From Lautropia dentalis (lineage in GTDB: Bacteria > Pseudomonadota > Gammaproteobacteria > Burkholderiales > Burkholderiaceae_E): a DNA stretch of 64,000 nt. Position 1 is the stretch's first letter, and each line of letters opens with the position of its first letter. The translations under genes and the position numbers were made by a program. Under the pieces are notes generated by a model. It saw nothing but the letters and a program-made list of their open reading frames with translations, made no database searches and was not told where the DNA came from. Shown here piece after piece: positions 1-9,686 of the stretch. The stretch spans positions 1 through 64,000 of the forward strand of contig NZ_RRUE01000002.1 of the NCBI RefSeq assembly GCF_003892345.1, in the 5' to 3' direction.

Positions 1-40
1 TGAATGCCTCCATCCTGATCGGGTTGCAAAGGAGGCAACT

Positions 41-106
41 ATGACTGAACGCAAGTCAGATGAACAGAATGTTCATAATGGACCACTTACGATGCTTCGC
101 GGATAA
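41..106 (+). CDS. short ORF with strong ribosome binding site
   Basis: A 21-residue reading frame (starts MTERKSDEQN) preceded five bases upstream by AAAGGAGG, a near-ideal Shine-Dalgarno sequence. It is hydrophilic and resembles nothing I recognise. It may be a small protein or the start of a gene truncated by rearrangement; its end overlaps the convergent hypothetical ORF at 73-375. The strong ribosome site is what is seen; expression is inferred. Confidence 0.25.
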   Translation: MTERKSDEQNVHNGPLTMLRG

Positions 107-375
107 GCATGAGTGCAATTGGGCGTTTTCGGGTGATGGATGGCGATGACCTTTAGCCTCAGATGGCCCTCATCCCAATATACGTAAGCACGGCGCTGAA
201 TGAGCTGAACCTTGTTGTTCAGATCCTCTATCATCCACAGCCTGAGAAAACGGTGGTAGCGTCCCCAGTGGAAGCTTCGCCTCCCGCGCCCAAAGTTCTG
301 CTGCGCGTAACGGCAAGTAATTCTGTAGCTTGTTAGTACCCGCACGAGCGGGAAGTCGAAGGGCTTCCCGCTCAT
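73..375 (-). CDS. hypothetical protein, 100 aa
   Basis: A basic, aromatic-rich 100-residue frame (middle portion rich in R, H, Y, W) without a recognisable domain, signal peptide or membrane helix. The stretch RAYVYWDEGHLRLKV looks like folded protein sequence rather than random translation, but the start has no clear Shine-Dalgarno and a second minus-strand frame overlaps it (170-406). It could be the remnant of a longer gene. The bases from 376 to 628 hold nothing I can support. Confidence 0.3.
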   Translation of the reverse strand: MSGKPFDFPLVRVLTSYRITCRYAQQNFGRGRRSFHWGRYHRFLRLWMIEDLNNKVQLIQRRAYVYWDEGHLRLKVIAIHHPKTPNCTHAYPRSIVSGPL

Positions 376-628
376 CCCTGCTGGCTTTCTGTATGCACCA
401 TATCACGGGTATCTCAAGGTCGAACAGTCATCACTCCTCAGTGCAGCCCAAACACCCCATCCAGCAAACCAGCCGTCTGCACGACCAACAGTACCGCGGG
501 ATACGCTCCCCCCAATTCTCCATCCGGCCTAGACCAGATGGCCAGAACCGGCATCCTGCCCATGCCATCCCCTTGCCTTCCTACTGAAATGTCCGGGCTG
601 TTTTCACGAACACCCACGGGCATTCAAC

Positions 629-1618
629 ATGAGCGCCGGTCACGATTCCGACAAAACCCCAAACCCCCAGGCTCCACCCGACCCGATTCCTGAAGGGACA
701 GGGCAAGCGCCTCCCAATCCGGACGCCCCCGGTCGCACGCCATCTGCCCCCGCGCCAGCATCGGCTCCGGCCAGAACGCCGGCCGTCGACCACGACTGGG
801 TATTCAAGAACCTGGTCCAGGACTACCCGCAGGCGGCACTGGCCTTCTTTGCCGCCGGTGAGAAGATCGGCCTCGACGACGACATCGAGATCACCTTCCT
901 CGGGCAGGAACCGCTCGAAGAGCAGATGACCGAGGGCAAGCAGATCCTCGACATGCCGATGCGCGTACGCTGGCGCGACGGTTCCCGCGAGGACCTGGTC
1001 ATCCTGCTGGAAGAAGAAACCATCCCCTCCCGCTTCAACCCCGAGCGTCTGCTGAGCTACACCGTGCGCGTCATGCGCCGCGAGGGCACCCGGCGGGCAC
1101 TGCCCATTGTCATCTGCCTCAAGCGTGGCAAAATGGAAGCGCAGCTATCACTTGGGGGCGACCACCTGTACCCGCTGCAGTTCCGCATCCCGCACTGGCA
1201 CCTGGCCTCGATGGACGCCGCCGCCTACGCCGAAAGCCCCAACATCCTCGCCCGCATCATGACGGTGATGATGTGTTACCCCCACACCCCAGAAGCCCGG
1301 GTCCGGGTATACGGCCAGGCCTGGAAGGGGATTCTGGCGCTGGAGCCCGACCCCGACCGGCAGCTAGAGCGTGTCATGGACTCATTCGTCCCCGCGCTGG
1401 CCTCAAATCCGTGTGCTGACAAGGCGCACTGCGCAGGCAAGGCTGGTCGCCTTGCCAAGCAGGGCAACGCCGGCAGCGCGCGGATTTGGGGCCAGCCCGG
1501 AGGGAAACCCCCTTTGGGCGCGCATGACTGCGTTGGCAGTGCCTTGAAGCCATCCAGGATTCTGCGGCCCTGCCGCCTTGTCCTGCACGCCCAAAGGGGG
1601 TTTCGCGGGGACGAATGA
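629..1618 (+). CDS. Rpn-family recombination-promoting nuclease, N-terminal part, interrupted
   Basis: The first 75 residues are a Pro/Ala-rich linker. From about residue 55 the sequence matches the PD-(D/E)XK nuclease-like Rpn / 'putative transposase' family: VFKNLVQDYP, a metal-site-like stretch with EITFLGQE, and RVRWRDG...LVILLEEET, giving the E-x(n)-D and E residues expected of the fold. Family members are RecA-independent nucleases that promote recombination. The family sequence ends near residue 249 (DRQLERVMD); the remaining ~80 codons are read through the inserted element at 1366-1634 and have no family similarity. The normal C-terminal part is found downstream at 1623-1979 in another frame. 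The gene is therefore split; the N-terminal nuclease domain may still be made. Confidence 0.7.
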   Translation: MSAGHDSDKTPNPQAPPDPIPEGTGQAPPNPDAPGRTPSAPAPASAPARTPAVDHDWVFKNLVQDYPQAALAFFAAGEKIGLDDDIEITFLGQEPLEEQMTEGKQILDMPMRVRWRDGSREDLVILLEEETIPSRFNPERLLSYTVRVMRREGTRRALPIVICLKRGKMEAQLSLGGDHLYPLQFRIPHWHLASMDAAAYAESPNILARIMTVMMCYPHTPEARVRVYGQAWKGILALEPDPDRQLERVMDSFVPALASNPCADKAHCAGKAGRLAKQGNAGSARIWGQPGGKPPLGAHDCVGSALKPSRILRPCRLVLHAQRGFRGDE

Positions 1619-1634
1619 GTCCATGACACGCTCT
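1366..1634. mobile_element. 269-bp MITE-like element with perfect 31-bp terminal inverted repeats
   Basis: Positions 1366-1396 and 1604-1634 are exact reverse complements (31 of 31). The left arm begins AGAGCGTGTCATGGACTC and the right arm ends GAGTCCATGACACGCTCT. A second nested inverted repeat (17 bp) lies at 1504-1520 and 1588-1604, abutting the right arm. No transposase fits inside 269 bp, so the element is non-autonomous. It sits inside the Rpn-family gene and shifts its reading frame. Part of the outer arm may be host target sequence. Diverged relatives of the terminus occur at 16882 and 21297. Confidence 0.75.
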
Positions 1635-1979
1635 GAGCAACTGAGCATCATGGAACTCTATCTGACACTGAACACCGAAGAACGGCAACTGCTCGGGCAG
1701 CAATACCCACAGGAGAAACAACGCATGAACCAACTGACAGCACGCTGGTACGAAGAGGGCCGCATCGAGGGGCGGCAACAGGGTCGTCTTGAAGGCCAGC
1801 AGGAAGGCCGCCTCGAAGGCCAGCTGAAGACGCTGGTCCGGCAGCTGACCCGCCGGTTCGGCACACTCGACAAAGCCACCGAAACCCGGCTGCAGGGTGC
1901 CACCCAGGGCGAGCTGGATCGCTGGACCGACAGCATCCTGACGGCACAGTCGCTGGAAGAGGTGTTCCGGCTGCAGTGA
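1623..1979 (+). pseudogene. Rpn-family nuclease, C-terminal fragment
   Basis: This frame carries the C-terminal portion separated from 629-1618 by the inserted element. It contains the helical segment MELYLTLNTEERQLL, then a glycine/arginine-rich repeat of the type EGRxxGRQQGRLEGQ, and an RFG..DKATETRLQGA segment similar to the DUF4351 tail found in Rpn proteins. An ATG at 1623 lies inside the element's right arm and could start a free fragment; another in-frame ATG is at 1578. Whether the fragment is translated is unknown. Confidence 0.6.
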
Positions 1980-2304
1980 GGTGTGCCGCTTGCGGAGGGT
2001 ATACCGGTGACGGCACAGGCGCTGGTGGCTTCCCTGCTCCGTGGAAGAAGCCAATCCAGCGCGCGGCCGCCAGACCGCTACTTGTCCAGCATTCGAACAA
2101 CGGGGCAGCAGGGCTCTCCAGCGTCGCCTTGATCCAATCTATACGCTGCGCACACATTGCGGAAAGAACACTCTTTTCCCAGTACCCCCTTCACCGCGCC
2201 CTTCTTCCCCTCCTCCCGGCCGGCCAATTGGCCAGCGGTTATTCCCACGTAATTGGATGTATAATATGCTCTTGACATCATATGCTTTGTAAGGAATACT
2301 TTAC
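1980..2304. other. intergenic region upstream of the HigBA-type pair
   Basis: No convincing gene is seen in this 325-base stretch. Its last 60 bases are AT-rich and hold the likely promoter of the following toxin-antitoxin operon. A short palindrome GGCCAATTGGCC lies near 2220-2232. Confidence 0.5.
2258..2300 (+). promoter_or_regulatory. probable promoter/operator of the higBA-type operon
   Basis: A perfect TATAAT lies at 2260-2265 and the heptamer ATATGCT occurs twice around a TTGACA (2272-2277), giving a repeat-rich AT block just before the toxin start. The -35 match for the TATAAT is weak. Ribosome site AAGGA is at 2291-2295. Repeated motifs overlapping the promoter are typical of autoregulated toxin-antitoxin operons; the binding protein would be the downstream XRE antitoxin (inference). 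Confidence 0.45.
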
Positions 2305-2682
2305 ATGAAGTGGGAGGTTGAGTACACAGACGAGTTAGGCATATGGTGGGAGGGGTTGAATGAGGCGGAGCAGGAATCAATCGCGGCTTCTGTCCAGCTA
2401 CTTGAAGAACGAGGGCCAGATCTCGGCTTTCCTCACACATCCAGCATCCATGGTTCAAGGTACCCGCACATGCGGGAGCTTCGTATCCAGCACCAAGGGC
2501 GCCCATATCGGATCCTCTATGCATTCGACCCCCGGCGTTTCGTCATCCTCCTCATCGGGGGTGACAAGACAGGGGACAAACGTTGGTACTCCACCCACGT
2601 TCCTGTCGCAGACAGCCTGTACAGCGTACACCTTGATACCCTGAAGAACGAAGGATATTTCGATGGCAAAGAAATTCAGTGA
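2305..2682 (+). CDS. higB: RelE/HigB (Gp49-like) toxin of a type II TA pair
   Basis: 125 residues of the RelE/ParE fold, Gp49/HigB subgroup, which cleave mRNA at the ribosome. Visible hallmarks are the middle block HMRELRIQHQGRPYRILYAFDPR followed by the hydrophobic strand VILLIGGDKTGDKRWY, matching the family's 'R-Y/F-A-F-D-P...GDKTG' core. The tail is longer than usual by some 20 residues. It is the first gene of a two-gene operon: the antitoxin starts inside its last 20 bases, toxin-first order being the rule for HigBA. AAGGA is correctly spaced before ATG 2305. Confidence 0.8.
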   Translation: MKWEVEYTDELGIWWEGLNEAEQESIAASVQLLEERGPDLGFPHTSSIHGSRYPHMRELRIQHQGRPYRILYAFDPRRFVILLIGGDKTGDKRWYSTHVPVADSLYSVHLDTLKNEGYFDGKEIQ

Positions 2683-2974
2683 ACTGCGCGCCAGAATGTC
2701 ACCCGATTCTCAAGCTCGCGCAGCGGCTCGTGCCGAAGCCATGCTTCTGGAGATGCAGCTTCAGGAGCTTCGCAAGGCTCGCAGCATAACCCAGATTGAA
2801 GTAGCCCGTTCCATGAGCGTGGAGCAGGCTGCCATTTCCAGACTCGAGCGTCGGGAAGACATGTATGTCAGCACATTGCGCGATTACATCAGGGCGCTTG
2901 GTGGCGAGCTGAAACTGGTTGCCTCGTTCCCCGACGCCGATATTCAGGTACACCCCTTCGAAGCACAGCCTTGA
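2663..2974 (+). CDS. higA: XRE-family antitoxin (HigA-like)
   Basis: 103 residues with a helix-turn-helix at about 36-75: LRKARSITQIEVARSMSVEQAAISRLE, where the recognition helix is VEQAAISRLER. It should bind and neutralise the upstream toxin and repress the operon. The N-terminal 30 residues are charged and helical (MSPDSQARAAARAEAMLLEM). It overlaps the toxin gene by 20 bases, so translation is coupled. Assignment to the HigA/XRE antitoxin class is firm; the symbol is by analogy. Confidence 0.8.
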   Translation: MAKKFSELRARMSPDSQARAAARAEAMLLEMQLQELRKARSITQIEVARSMSVEQAAISRLERREDMYVSTLRDYIRALGGELKLVASFPDADIQVHPFEAQP

Positions 2975-3024
2975 TCGTCCATCTTGGGCCAACTGAAAAC
3001 ACTGACCCGGTGGCAGCCCCTCTG

Positions 3025-3078
3025 GTCCGGCACATACCGCATCAGCTCCGCGATGACGTTTGCGTCCGGGAGAATCAT
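3025..3078 (-). pseudogene. remnant of a FitB/VapC PIN-domain toxin (first 18 codons)
   Basis: The antitoxin stop at 3075-3077 overlaps an ATG (ATGA arrangement), and the new frame reads MILPDANVIAELMRYVPD, which is the start of a FitB-type PIN ribonuclease, including the first catalytic Asp and the conserved N-V-I-(S/A)-E. After residue 18 the similarity stops and the sequence runs into the end of the neighbouring convergent XRE gene. The toxin was therefore truncated, probably when the higBA-type pair arrived. Confidence 0.65.
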
Positions 3079-3332
3079 TCAAAAACGGCCGCTCCGGCCG
3101 GACCGCCCTGCTGGCTACCTTCAAACACCGCCAGCTCCTCGTCACTAAGCCCGCCATCACGACGACTGAGCCCAGCCATCATCGAGCCGAAACGGATACG
3201 ATGCTCTGGTCTGGCAGCCCTTGCGATGATATCGAGCAGCTCCGCTTCCAGGCTGCGTCCCTTCAGGGCAGCCTGCGCACGAATGGCCCTGTACACCTCG
3301 TCAGGAACATTCCGGATGGTCACTGATGGCAT
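3075..3332 (-). CDS. FitA-like ribbon-helix-helix antitoxin (orphan)
   Basis: 85 residues. The N-terminus MPSVTIRNVPDEVYRAIRAQAALKGRSLEAELLDII is a classic FitA/VapB ribbon-helix-helix: beta strand PSVTIRNVP, then two helices with GRSLEAE. The tail PEHRIRFGSMMAGL...SDEELAVFE matches the toxin-binding part. Start chosen at 3332 because GGAGG lies seven bases upstream and the family starts with this strand; an upstream in-frame ATG (3422) is ignored. The partner toxin is truncated (3025-3078), so the antitoxin is an orphan that may still repress its promoter. Confidence 0.8.
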   Translation of the reverse strand: MPSVTIRNVPDEVYRAIRAQAALKGRSLEAELLDIIARAARPEHRIRFGSMMAGLSRRDGGLSDEELAVFEGSQQGGPAGAAVFE

Positions 3333-3426
3333 CTTGCACCTCCGTGGGTTGCCTGAAATGCCTGCATTCAGGCACAACGCGAGCGTATCTGTGACGGACA
3401 GCCCCCGCCTCTCGCAAAGCACATTC

Positions 3427-3443
3427 TGTCAATACAACTGACA
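3427..3443. promoter_or_regulatory. inverted repeat TGTCA-N7-TGACA upstream of the FitA-like gene
   Basis: A perfect five-base inverted repeat with seven-base spacer lies about 95 bases before the antitoxin start, in an AT-rich patch. It is a reasonable operator candidate for the ribbon-helix-helix protein. No experimental or comparative support is available from the sequence alone. Confidence 0.35.
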
Positions 3444-3700
3444 AAATAAACAGTATCATGCTTGTCTGTTGAATGCACTCCGTGGTCCGGCACCCTGAGT
3501 ATGTCATGGGCTCTTCTCTTCGTCCTTGCACGGGCCTCAGTCTGTGGGCTCACGGCGCTCTGCACCGGCAAGGCAGGCCCCTTGCGGCCTCCTCCAGACC
3601 TGACGGGACCTGGCTGCCCTGTACCGCACAGCGTCACAACCGGAATGCATCAGCCTGCCGGGCACACATTGACGGAAAGTAGCCTATAAGCGACAATGTC

Positions 3701-4018
3701 ATGTACATTCTCAAAACCTATATCACCCAAAGCGGTCGAAACCTCTTTCAGGACTGGCTGACCAGCCTGCGGGATCCCGTCGGCAGGCGGGCCATCGTTG
3801 CCCGGCTTTCACGTGTCGCCAATGGGCACTTCGGCGACCACAAGCCCGTTGGGCATGGGGTGCACGAACTCCGCATCCCCACGGGTTCCGGCTACCGGAT
3901 CTACTACGCACGCGATGGAGATGTCGTGATACTGCTCCTGACCGGCGGCAACAAATCAACCCAGAGCGCCGACATCCAGACGGCAATCCGCTACTTCATG
4001 GAATGGAAAACCCGATGA
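3701..4018 (+). CDS. RelE/HigB-type 'addiction module killer' toxin
   Basis: 105 residues of the RelE superfamily subgroup usually named addiction-module killer protein. The core is GHGVHELRIPTGSGYRIYYARDGDVVILLLTGGNKSTQ, with the R-I/L-x-x-G-x-G-Y-R-I-Y-Y block and the C-terminal GGxK motif diagnostic of the subgroup. It starts at ATG 3701 and is followed by its antidote with an ATGA overlap. Probably a ribosome-dependent or free mRNA interferase; the exact target is unknown. Confidence 0.8.
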   Translation: MYILKTYITQSGRNLFQDWLTSLRDPVGRRAIVARLSRVANGHFGDHKPVGHGVHELRIPTGSGYRIYYARDGDVVILLLTGGNKSTQSADIQTAIRYFMEWKTR

Positions 4019-4374
4019 AAGACAAACTGTATGACGATGTCATGGCAGAGGTCTTCCGTGATGACCCTGCTCTTGCGGTCGAGTCTCTCAACACGCTGCT
4101 GGAAGAAGGCTGCACACAGGGAGAGCTTCTTGTCATCCTGCGCCAGCTGGCTCAGGCCCAGGGCGGCATCAGCCAGATATCCGCCCGTGCCGGCCTCAAC
4201 GAAAAAAGCCTCTATCGCACCCTTTCCGGCCAGGGCAACCCGCGCCTCAGCAGCCTCAATGCCATTCTGCACGCGCTGGGCCTGCGTCTGGCGGTCGTTC
4301 CGCTGGCACACACCCCGCACCCCGAAAACGCCCCCCAAACCAGCCCAGCCGATGCAGCCGCGGTGGCAGCCTGA
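4015..4374 (+). CDS. addiction-module antidote protein (HTH)
   Basis: 119 residues, typical antidote partner of the preceding killer protein. The N-terminus ends a DPALAVESLNTLLEEG segment, followed by a helix-turn-helix from about 60 to 95: GISQISARAGLNEKSLYRTLSGQGNPRL. The start at 4015 overlaps the toxin stop (ATGA); an ATG at 4003 is also in frame. The last 25 residues are Ala/Pro-rich. The family combines toxin binding with autorepression. Confidence 0.78.
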   Translation: MKDKLYDDVMAEVFRDDPALAVESLNTLLEEGCTQGELLVILRQLAQAQGGISQISARAGLNEKSLYRTLSGQGNPRLSSLNAILHALGLRLAVVPLAHTPHPENAPQTSPADAAAVAA

Positions 4375-4526
4375 CATTCGCATCAAACCGATGAAACAGC
4401 CATGGCAGCCCGGCAACATGTCCGCACTGCAGCGCAGACCATACAGGCACTGAAACCGCCAGAAGTTACTTCGACACCTACGCCCTTCCACACCGCGCGC
4501 ACACCACACAACCACAGGAGCGCCCA

Positions 4527-4961
4527 GTGAACAGCAGCCCCCCTGGCAAAGTCCGCACAGGCTTCCCTCGCAGCCATGCAGCATCGATGGTCGAATACCT
4601 GCGCACCCGCATCCCGGACCTGCAGGCGGTCTACGCATTCGGCAGCCAGATCACCGGCCACGCGCGGCCCGACAGCGATCTGGATCTGGCCGTTCTGATG
4701 AAGAGACGCGCAGACGCACTGACCCTGTTCAACCTGTCCAGTGATCTGGCCGATCTGGCTGGCTGTGATGTCGATCTGCTGGACATTCGGGCTGCGTCCA
4801 CCGTCATGCAGTACCAGATACTGACAACCGGGGAGCGCTGGTGGGCCGTGGACTATCCAGCCGATCTTTTCGAAATTTTTGTGCTCAGGGAAAAAATCGA
4901 TCTTGACGAACGGCGCGCCGGCATTCTGGAAGACATCCGTCAACGTGGTTCAGTTTACTGA
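4527..4961 (+). CDS. mntA: MntA-like nucleotidyltransferase antitoxin (type VII TA)
   Basis: 144 residues with the minimal nucleotidyltransferase signature at about 47-66: GSQ followed ten residues later by D-x-D (DSDLDLAV), and a third acidic residue in CDVDLLD. In the HepT/MntA systems this enzyme adds AMP groups to the HEPN toxin and so inactivates it. The C-terminus ILEDIRQRGSVY is conserved in the family. hepT follows 66 bases downstream on the same strand. Start choice is uncertain, since the first 22 residues are not family-like. Confidence 0.8.
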   Translation: MNSSPPGKVRTGFPRSHAASMVEYLRTRIPDLQAVYAFGSQITGHARPDSDLDLAVLMKRRADALTLFNLSSDLADLAGCDVDLLDIRAASTVMQYQILTTGERWWAVDYPADLFEIFVLREKIDLDERRAGILEDIRQRGSVY

Positions 4962-5027
4962 CATGACCGCGCTGTCCAGGGTCAACCAATACCCCTTGTC
5001 CCTCTCTGCAAACGGACGCCATCTGAC

Positions 5028-5450
5028 ATGACCGACGACATCCTGATCAACAAGAGCACCACCATCGAACGGTGTGTTGCCCGCGCACGGTCCGAGTACA
5101 ACGCCAACCCCGCCGGGTTTGCCACCGACTACACCCATCAGGATGCCGCCATCCTGAACATTCAGCGGGCCTGCGAAGCGGCCATCGATCTGGCCTTCCA
5201 TCTGGTTCGCCAGAAGAACCTGGGGGTTCCTCAAAGGGCACGTGATGCATTCGATCTGCTCGCCCAGCACGGCTGGATTCCGCCGTCGCTGGCCGACACA
5301 CTCAAGCGCATGGCCGGTTTCCGCAATCTGGTGGTGCACGATTACCAGTCGGTCATCATTCCCGTGGCCATCGACATCATCCAGCATCACCTGGACGACC
5401 TTCTGCAGTTCAGCAGCCTGCTCCTGCAGAAGGCCGGCCAGGCTTCGTAA
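5028..5450 (+). CDS. hepT: HepT-like HEPN ribonuclease toxin (type VII TA)
   Basis: 140 residues, helical, DUF86/HepT family. The catalytic R-x4-H-x-Y is visible as RNLVVHDY at about residues 108-115, the tyrosine being the AMPylation target of the partner enzyme. Other family marks are the block ILNIQRACEAAIDLAFHLV and the helix preceding the motif (DTLKRMAGF). It cleaves RNA when free. It lies directly after the mntA-like gene and just before the convergent pepD. Confidence 0.82.
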   Translation: MTDDILINKSTTIERCVARARSEYNANPAGFATDYTHQDAAILNIQRACEAAIDLAFHLVRQKNLGVPQRARDAFDLLAQHGWIPPSLADTLKRMAGFRNLVVHDYQSVIIPVAIDIIQHHLDDLLQFSSLLLQKAGQAS

Positions 5451-5463
5451 AGGTACGCCCGAA

Positions 5464-7173
5464 TCAAACCTTTTCCTGCGCCAGCTCCCGCAGGCAAAGC
5501 TTCAGCCAGTCGTAGAACCGCCCCACCGTATCGATTTTCACGGCCTCGTCTGGCGAATGTGCACCGGTAATGGTGGGGCCGAAGGAGATCATCTCCCAGT
5601 GCGGGTAGTTCCTTGCCATGATGCCGCATTCCAGCCCGGCATGAATGGCCGACACCAGCGGCTTGCGTCCAAACATCTTTTCTCCGGTACGCACGAACAG
5701 GCGCACCAGCTCAGAATCCGGTTTGGGCTGCCAGCCACTGTAATCGGCTGCATATTCCGACGTGCCACCGGCCAGTCGCACTACGCTGGCCATGCGGCGC
5801 GCCAGGTCCGTTTTCTGGGCATCGTCGGATGAGCGCAGCAGGCAGCGGATGTGCACGGCCTTGCCGTCGCATGCCACGGCGGCCAGATTGGTGGAGGTTT
5901 CCACCAGGCCCGGCATGGAAACGGTCATGCGGTCCACACCATTGGGCATGGCGCGCAGCGCATCCAGTACCCGTGGCGCATCCGCCAGCTCTTCGGTAAT
6001 TTCTGCAGCCGGTTCCAGCGTGATGCTCAGGCCGGCATCTTCGGGCGGCAGTCCACGACGCAGGGTCTGCTGCAGTTCCTGCAGCCAGGCTTGCACATCG
6101 GCCACCAGGGCTTCCACGCTGGCGGCGGAGCCAGACCCCTGGGCTGAGGCACCTGCTCCTGCCCGTTCATTTTCACACGCCATACCCGGTGCGGACACCA
6201 GAAAGCCGATCCGTGCATGCGCCTCACGCGGGATGGCATTGCGCAGGTTGCCGCCCTGCAGATCAGCCAGCACCACGCGTACCGCCGGCGGAGCAGACAT
6301 GTCGCCGGACAGGGATACATCCTTGCCTGCAGCGGCCACAGGCGCGGCTACGGATGCGACTGCAGCGGCCCCCGTCTGTTTGCTGCCCCGGGCCAGTGCC
6401 TCACGCGAACCGGGTACGGCCGCGGCATCGAATTCACCATCCTGCCCGTTCAGATGCAGCTGCAGCGCTTCCAGCACCCGCACCAGCACCAGAATGGCAT
6501 TGCCCCGGCCCTTGATGATGTCCATGCCGGAGTGGCCGCCCTTCAGCCCTTTCACGGTCAGTTGCCAGCCGGGAAGCTGCACGGGGCGGGTGCTGTACGG
6601 AATGCGGTAGGTACCATCCACGCCGCCCGCGCAACCGATGCACAGTTCTCCCTCTTCCTCGGTGTCGAGGTTGATCAGGTATTTGCCATTCAGCCAGTTG
6701 GGCTGCAGGCCCTGCGCCCCCACCATGCCGGTTTCTTCGGTGGACGTGAACAGGGCTTCCAGCGGTGGATGCTCGAGTGTTTCATCGGCCAGCACGGCCA
6801 GTGCGGTGGCTGCACCAATGCCGTTGTCGGCGCCCAGCGTGGTGCCGTCGGCCGTCAGCCAGCCGTCTTCCCGCACTTTCGTGGTGATGGGATCCTTTTC
6901 GAAGTCGTGCACCTTGTCGGCATTTTTCTGCGGCACCATGTCGAGGTGCGACTGCAAAATCACGCCGGGAGCATTTTCATGGCCGGGGCTGGCCGGCTTG
7001 CGTACGCGGATGTTGCCGGCCGCATCGCGCTCGGCCGGCAGGCCCAGCCGTTTGGCTTCTTCCAGCACGTACTGCTGCACGGCCTCTTCATGAAACGAAG
7101 GGCGCGGAATCTGCGTGAGCTGGTGAAAATACTGCCAGACACGGGCAGGCTGCAGGTCGTGGATGGTGGTCAT
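5464..7173 (-). CDS. pepD: aminoacyl-histidine dipeptidase (PepD, M20)
   Basis: 569 residues. Cytosolic Zn-dependent dipeptidase (carnosinase-like), which splits Xaa-His and other dipeptides. Visible: first metal ligand HLDMVPQ near 80, ADNGIGAATALA with the bridging Asp near 120, catalytic EETG near 150, and C-terminal HAGLECG. Typical PepD proteins are about 485 residues; this one carries two low-complexity Ala/Gly/Ser-rich insertions near residues 265-305 and 330-355, within the lid region. Start taken at MTTIHDLQP (7173); an ATG four codons earlier lacks a better ribosome site. Confidence 0.9.
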   Translation of the reverse strand: MTTIHDLQPARVWQYFHQLTQIPRPSFHEEAVQQYVLEEAKRLGLPAERDAAGNIRVRKPASPGHENAPGVILQSHLDMVPQKNADKVHDFEKDPITTKVREDGWLTADGTTLGADNGIGAATALAVLADETLEHPPLEALFTSTEETGMVGAQGLQPNWLNGKYLINLDTEEEGELCIGCAGGVDGTYRIPYSTRPVQLPGWQLTVKGLKGGHSGMDIIKGRGNAILVLVRVLEALQLHLNGQDGEFDAAAVPGSREALARGSKQTGAAAVASVAAPVAAAGKDVSLSGDMSAPPAVRVVLADLQGGNLRNAIPREAHARIGFLVSAPGMACENERAGAGASAQGSGSAASVEALVADVQAWLQELQQTLRRGLPPEDAGLSITLEPAAEITEELADAPRVLDALRAMPNGVDRMTVSMPGLVETSTNLAAVACDGKAVHIRCLLRSSDDAQKTDLARRMASVVRLAGGTSEYAADYSGWQPKPDSELVRLFVRTGEKMFGRKPLVSAIHAGLECGIMARNYPHWEMISFGPTITGAHSPDEAVKIDTVGRFYDWLKLCLRELAQEKV

Positions 7174-7303
7174 GATCAGTCTCACATGAATTGATTTGTA
7201 GCGGAAACGCCTGGCCCCGGAAGCACCGTCCTGCTGGCGATAGCGCTTTCACGCTCGGGTCGCAGAGGCCTGTCCATCGAACAGCCATTCTGGTCTGAAG
7301 TTT

Positions 7304-7738
7304 TCAGGACGGAAACCAGTCTTCGTCGCGCACCTGCGCCATCGTCCATGGGCAGGATTCAGGAAAATAACCAATGCCGGTCTGGTCGGCCGCACGTTTC
7401 ACGGCTTCATCCCAGGCGTTCTGCTGCCAGCGCTCGCTGGCAAGCTCCGCCTTGAGGCTGGGCGTTTCTTCCAGGGCACGTGCAATGCCCTTGCGCTGCT
7501 TGCGGATGCTGGTTTCCCAGCTTGCCCCGCGCCGTTCCGGCTGGAAATGCCACTTCAGCAGATGCGCCATCAGCTCGGCCATCCGGCTCAGCAATTCCCG
7601 TTTTTCGCTCCTGCCCACGTCTTCGACCTCATCTGCAATATTTTTCAGATCGAGCAGGTCGAATCGCCCTGCGCGCAGGAATTCGGCCTGCTGACTGGCC
7701 CATGCCACGATGTCCTGATCGTATTTGATGGTTTCCAT
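7304..7738 (-). CDS. DUF29 family protein
   Basis: 144 residues. The opening Y-D-x-D-x-x-x-W (YDQDIVAWASQQAEFLRAG), LLDLKNIADEVEDVGRSEKREL and LMAHLLKWHFQPERR are the hallmarks of DUF29, a widespread helical family of unknown function, often present in several copies per genome in cyanobacteria and proteobacteria. GGAGG is well placed upstream of ATG 7738. No membrane or signal segment. The family end (FPESCPW) is present, so the gene is complete. Confidence 0.85.
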   Translation of the reverse strand: METIKYDQDIVAWASQQAEFLRAGRFDLLDLKNIADEVEDVGRSEKRELLSRMAELMAHLLKWHFQPERRGASWETSIRKQRKGIARALEETPSLKAELASERWQQNAWDEAVKRAADQTGIGYFPESCPWTMAQVRDEDWFPS

Positions 7739-7791
7739 TGTCAGCCCTCCAGAGATGCGCAAAGGGCGCCCGAAGGCCCCCCCTGCGTCAA

Positions 7792-9459
<1,668 letters not shown>

Positions 9460-9686
9460 GTAGCTGCGGCAGTCTGCGCTGCCGGATAGGTGAGATGGTA
9501 TGCAATCCGGGCATTATCGCAGAGGGGGCCACACGGGCCAAACGTCACATGATTCCGCCGGCGCTCGCCTGCCTCCATCAGGACAGCCAGGCGCGTGCCA
9601 TGAACCTGTTCGTTCGCAATCAGGGGGCAGGCCCCGACAGCCAGGAACGGCACAGAACATGAACGGAACAGGAAGTCTGGCGGCGC

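Noticed and set aside
1976-2292. Plus-strand frames behind the Rpn fragment
   Set aside because: No family similarity or ribosome site; the region ends in the promoter of the higBA-type pair.
3462-3689. Overlapping plus-strand frames between the FitA-like gene and the second toxin
   Set aside because: No ribosome site and no protein-like features; this 257-base space appears to be noncoding.
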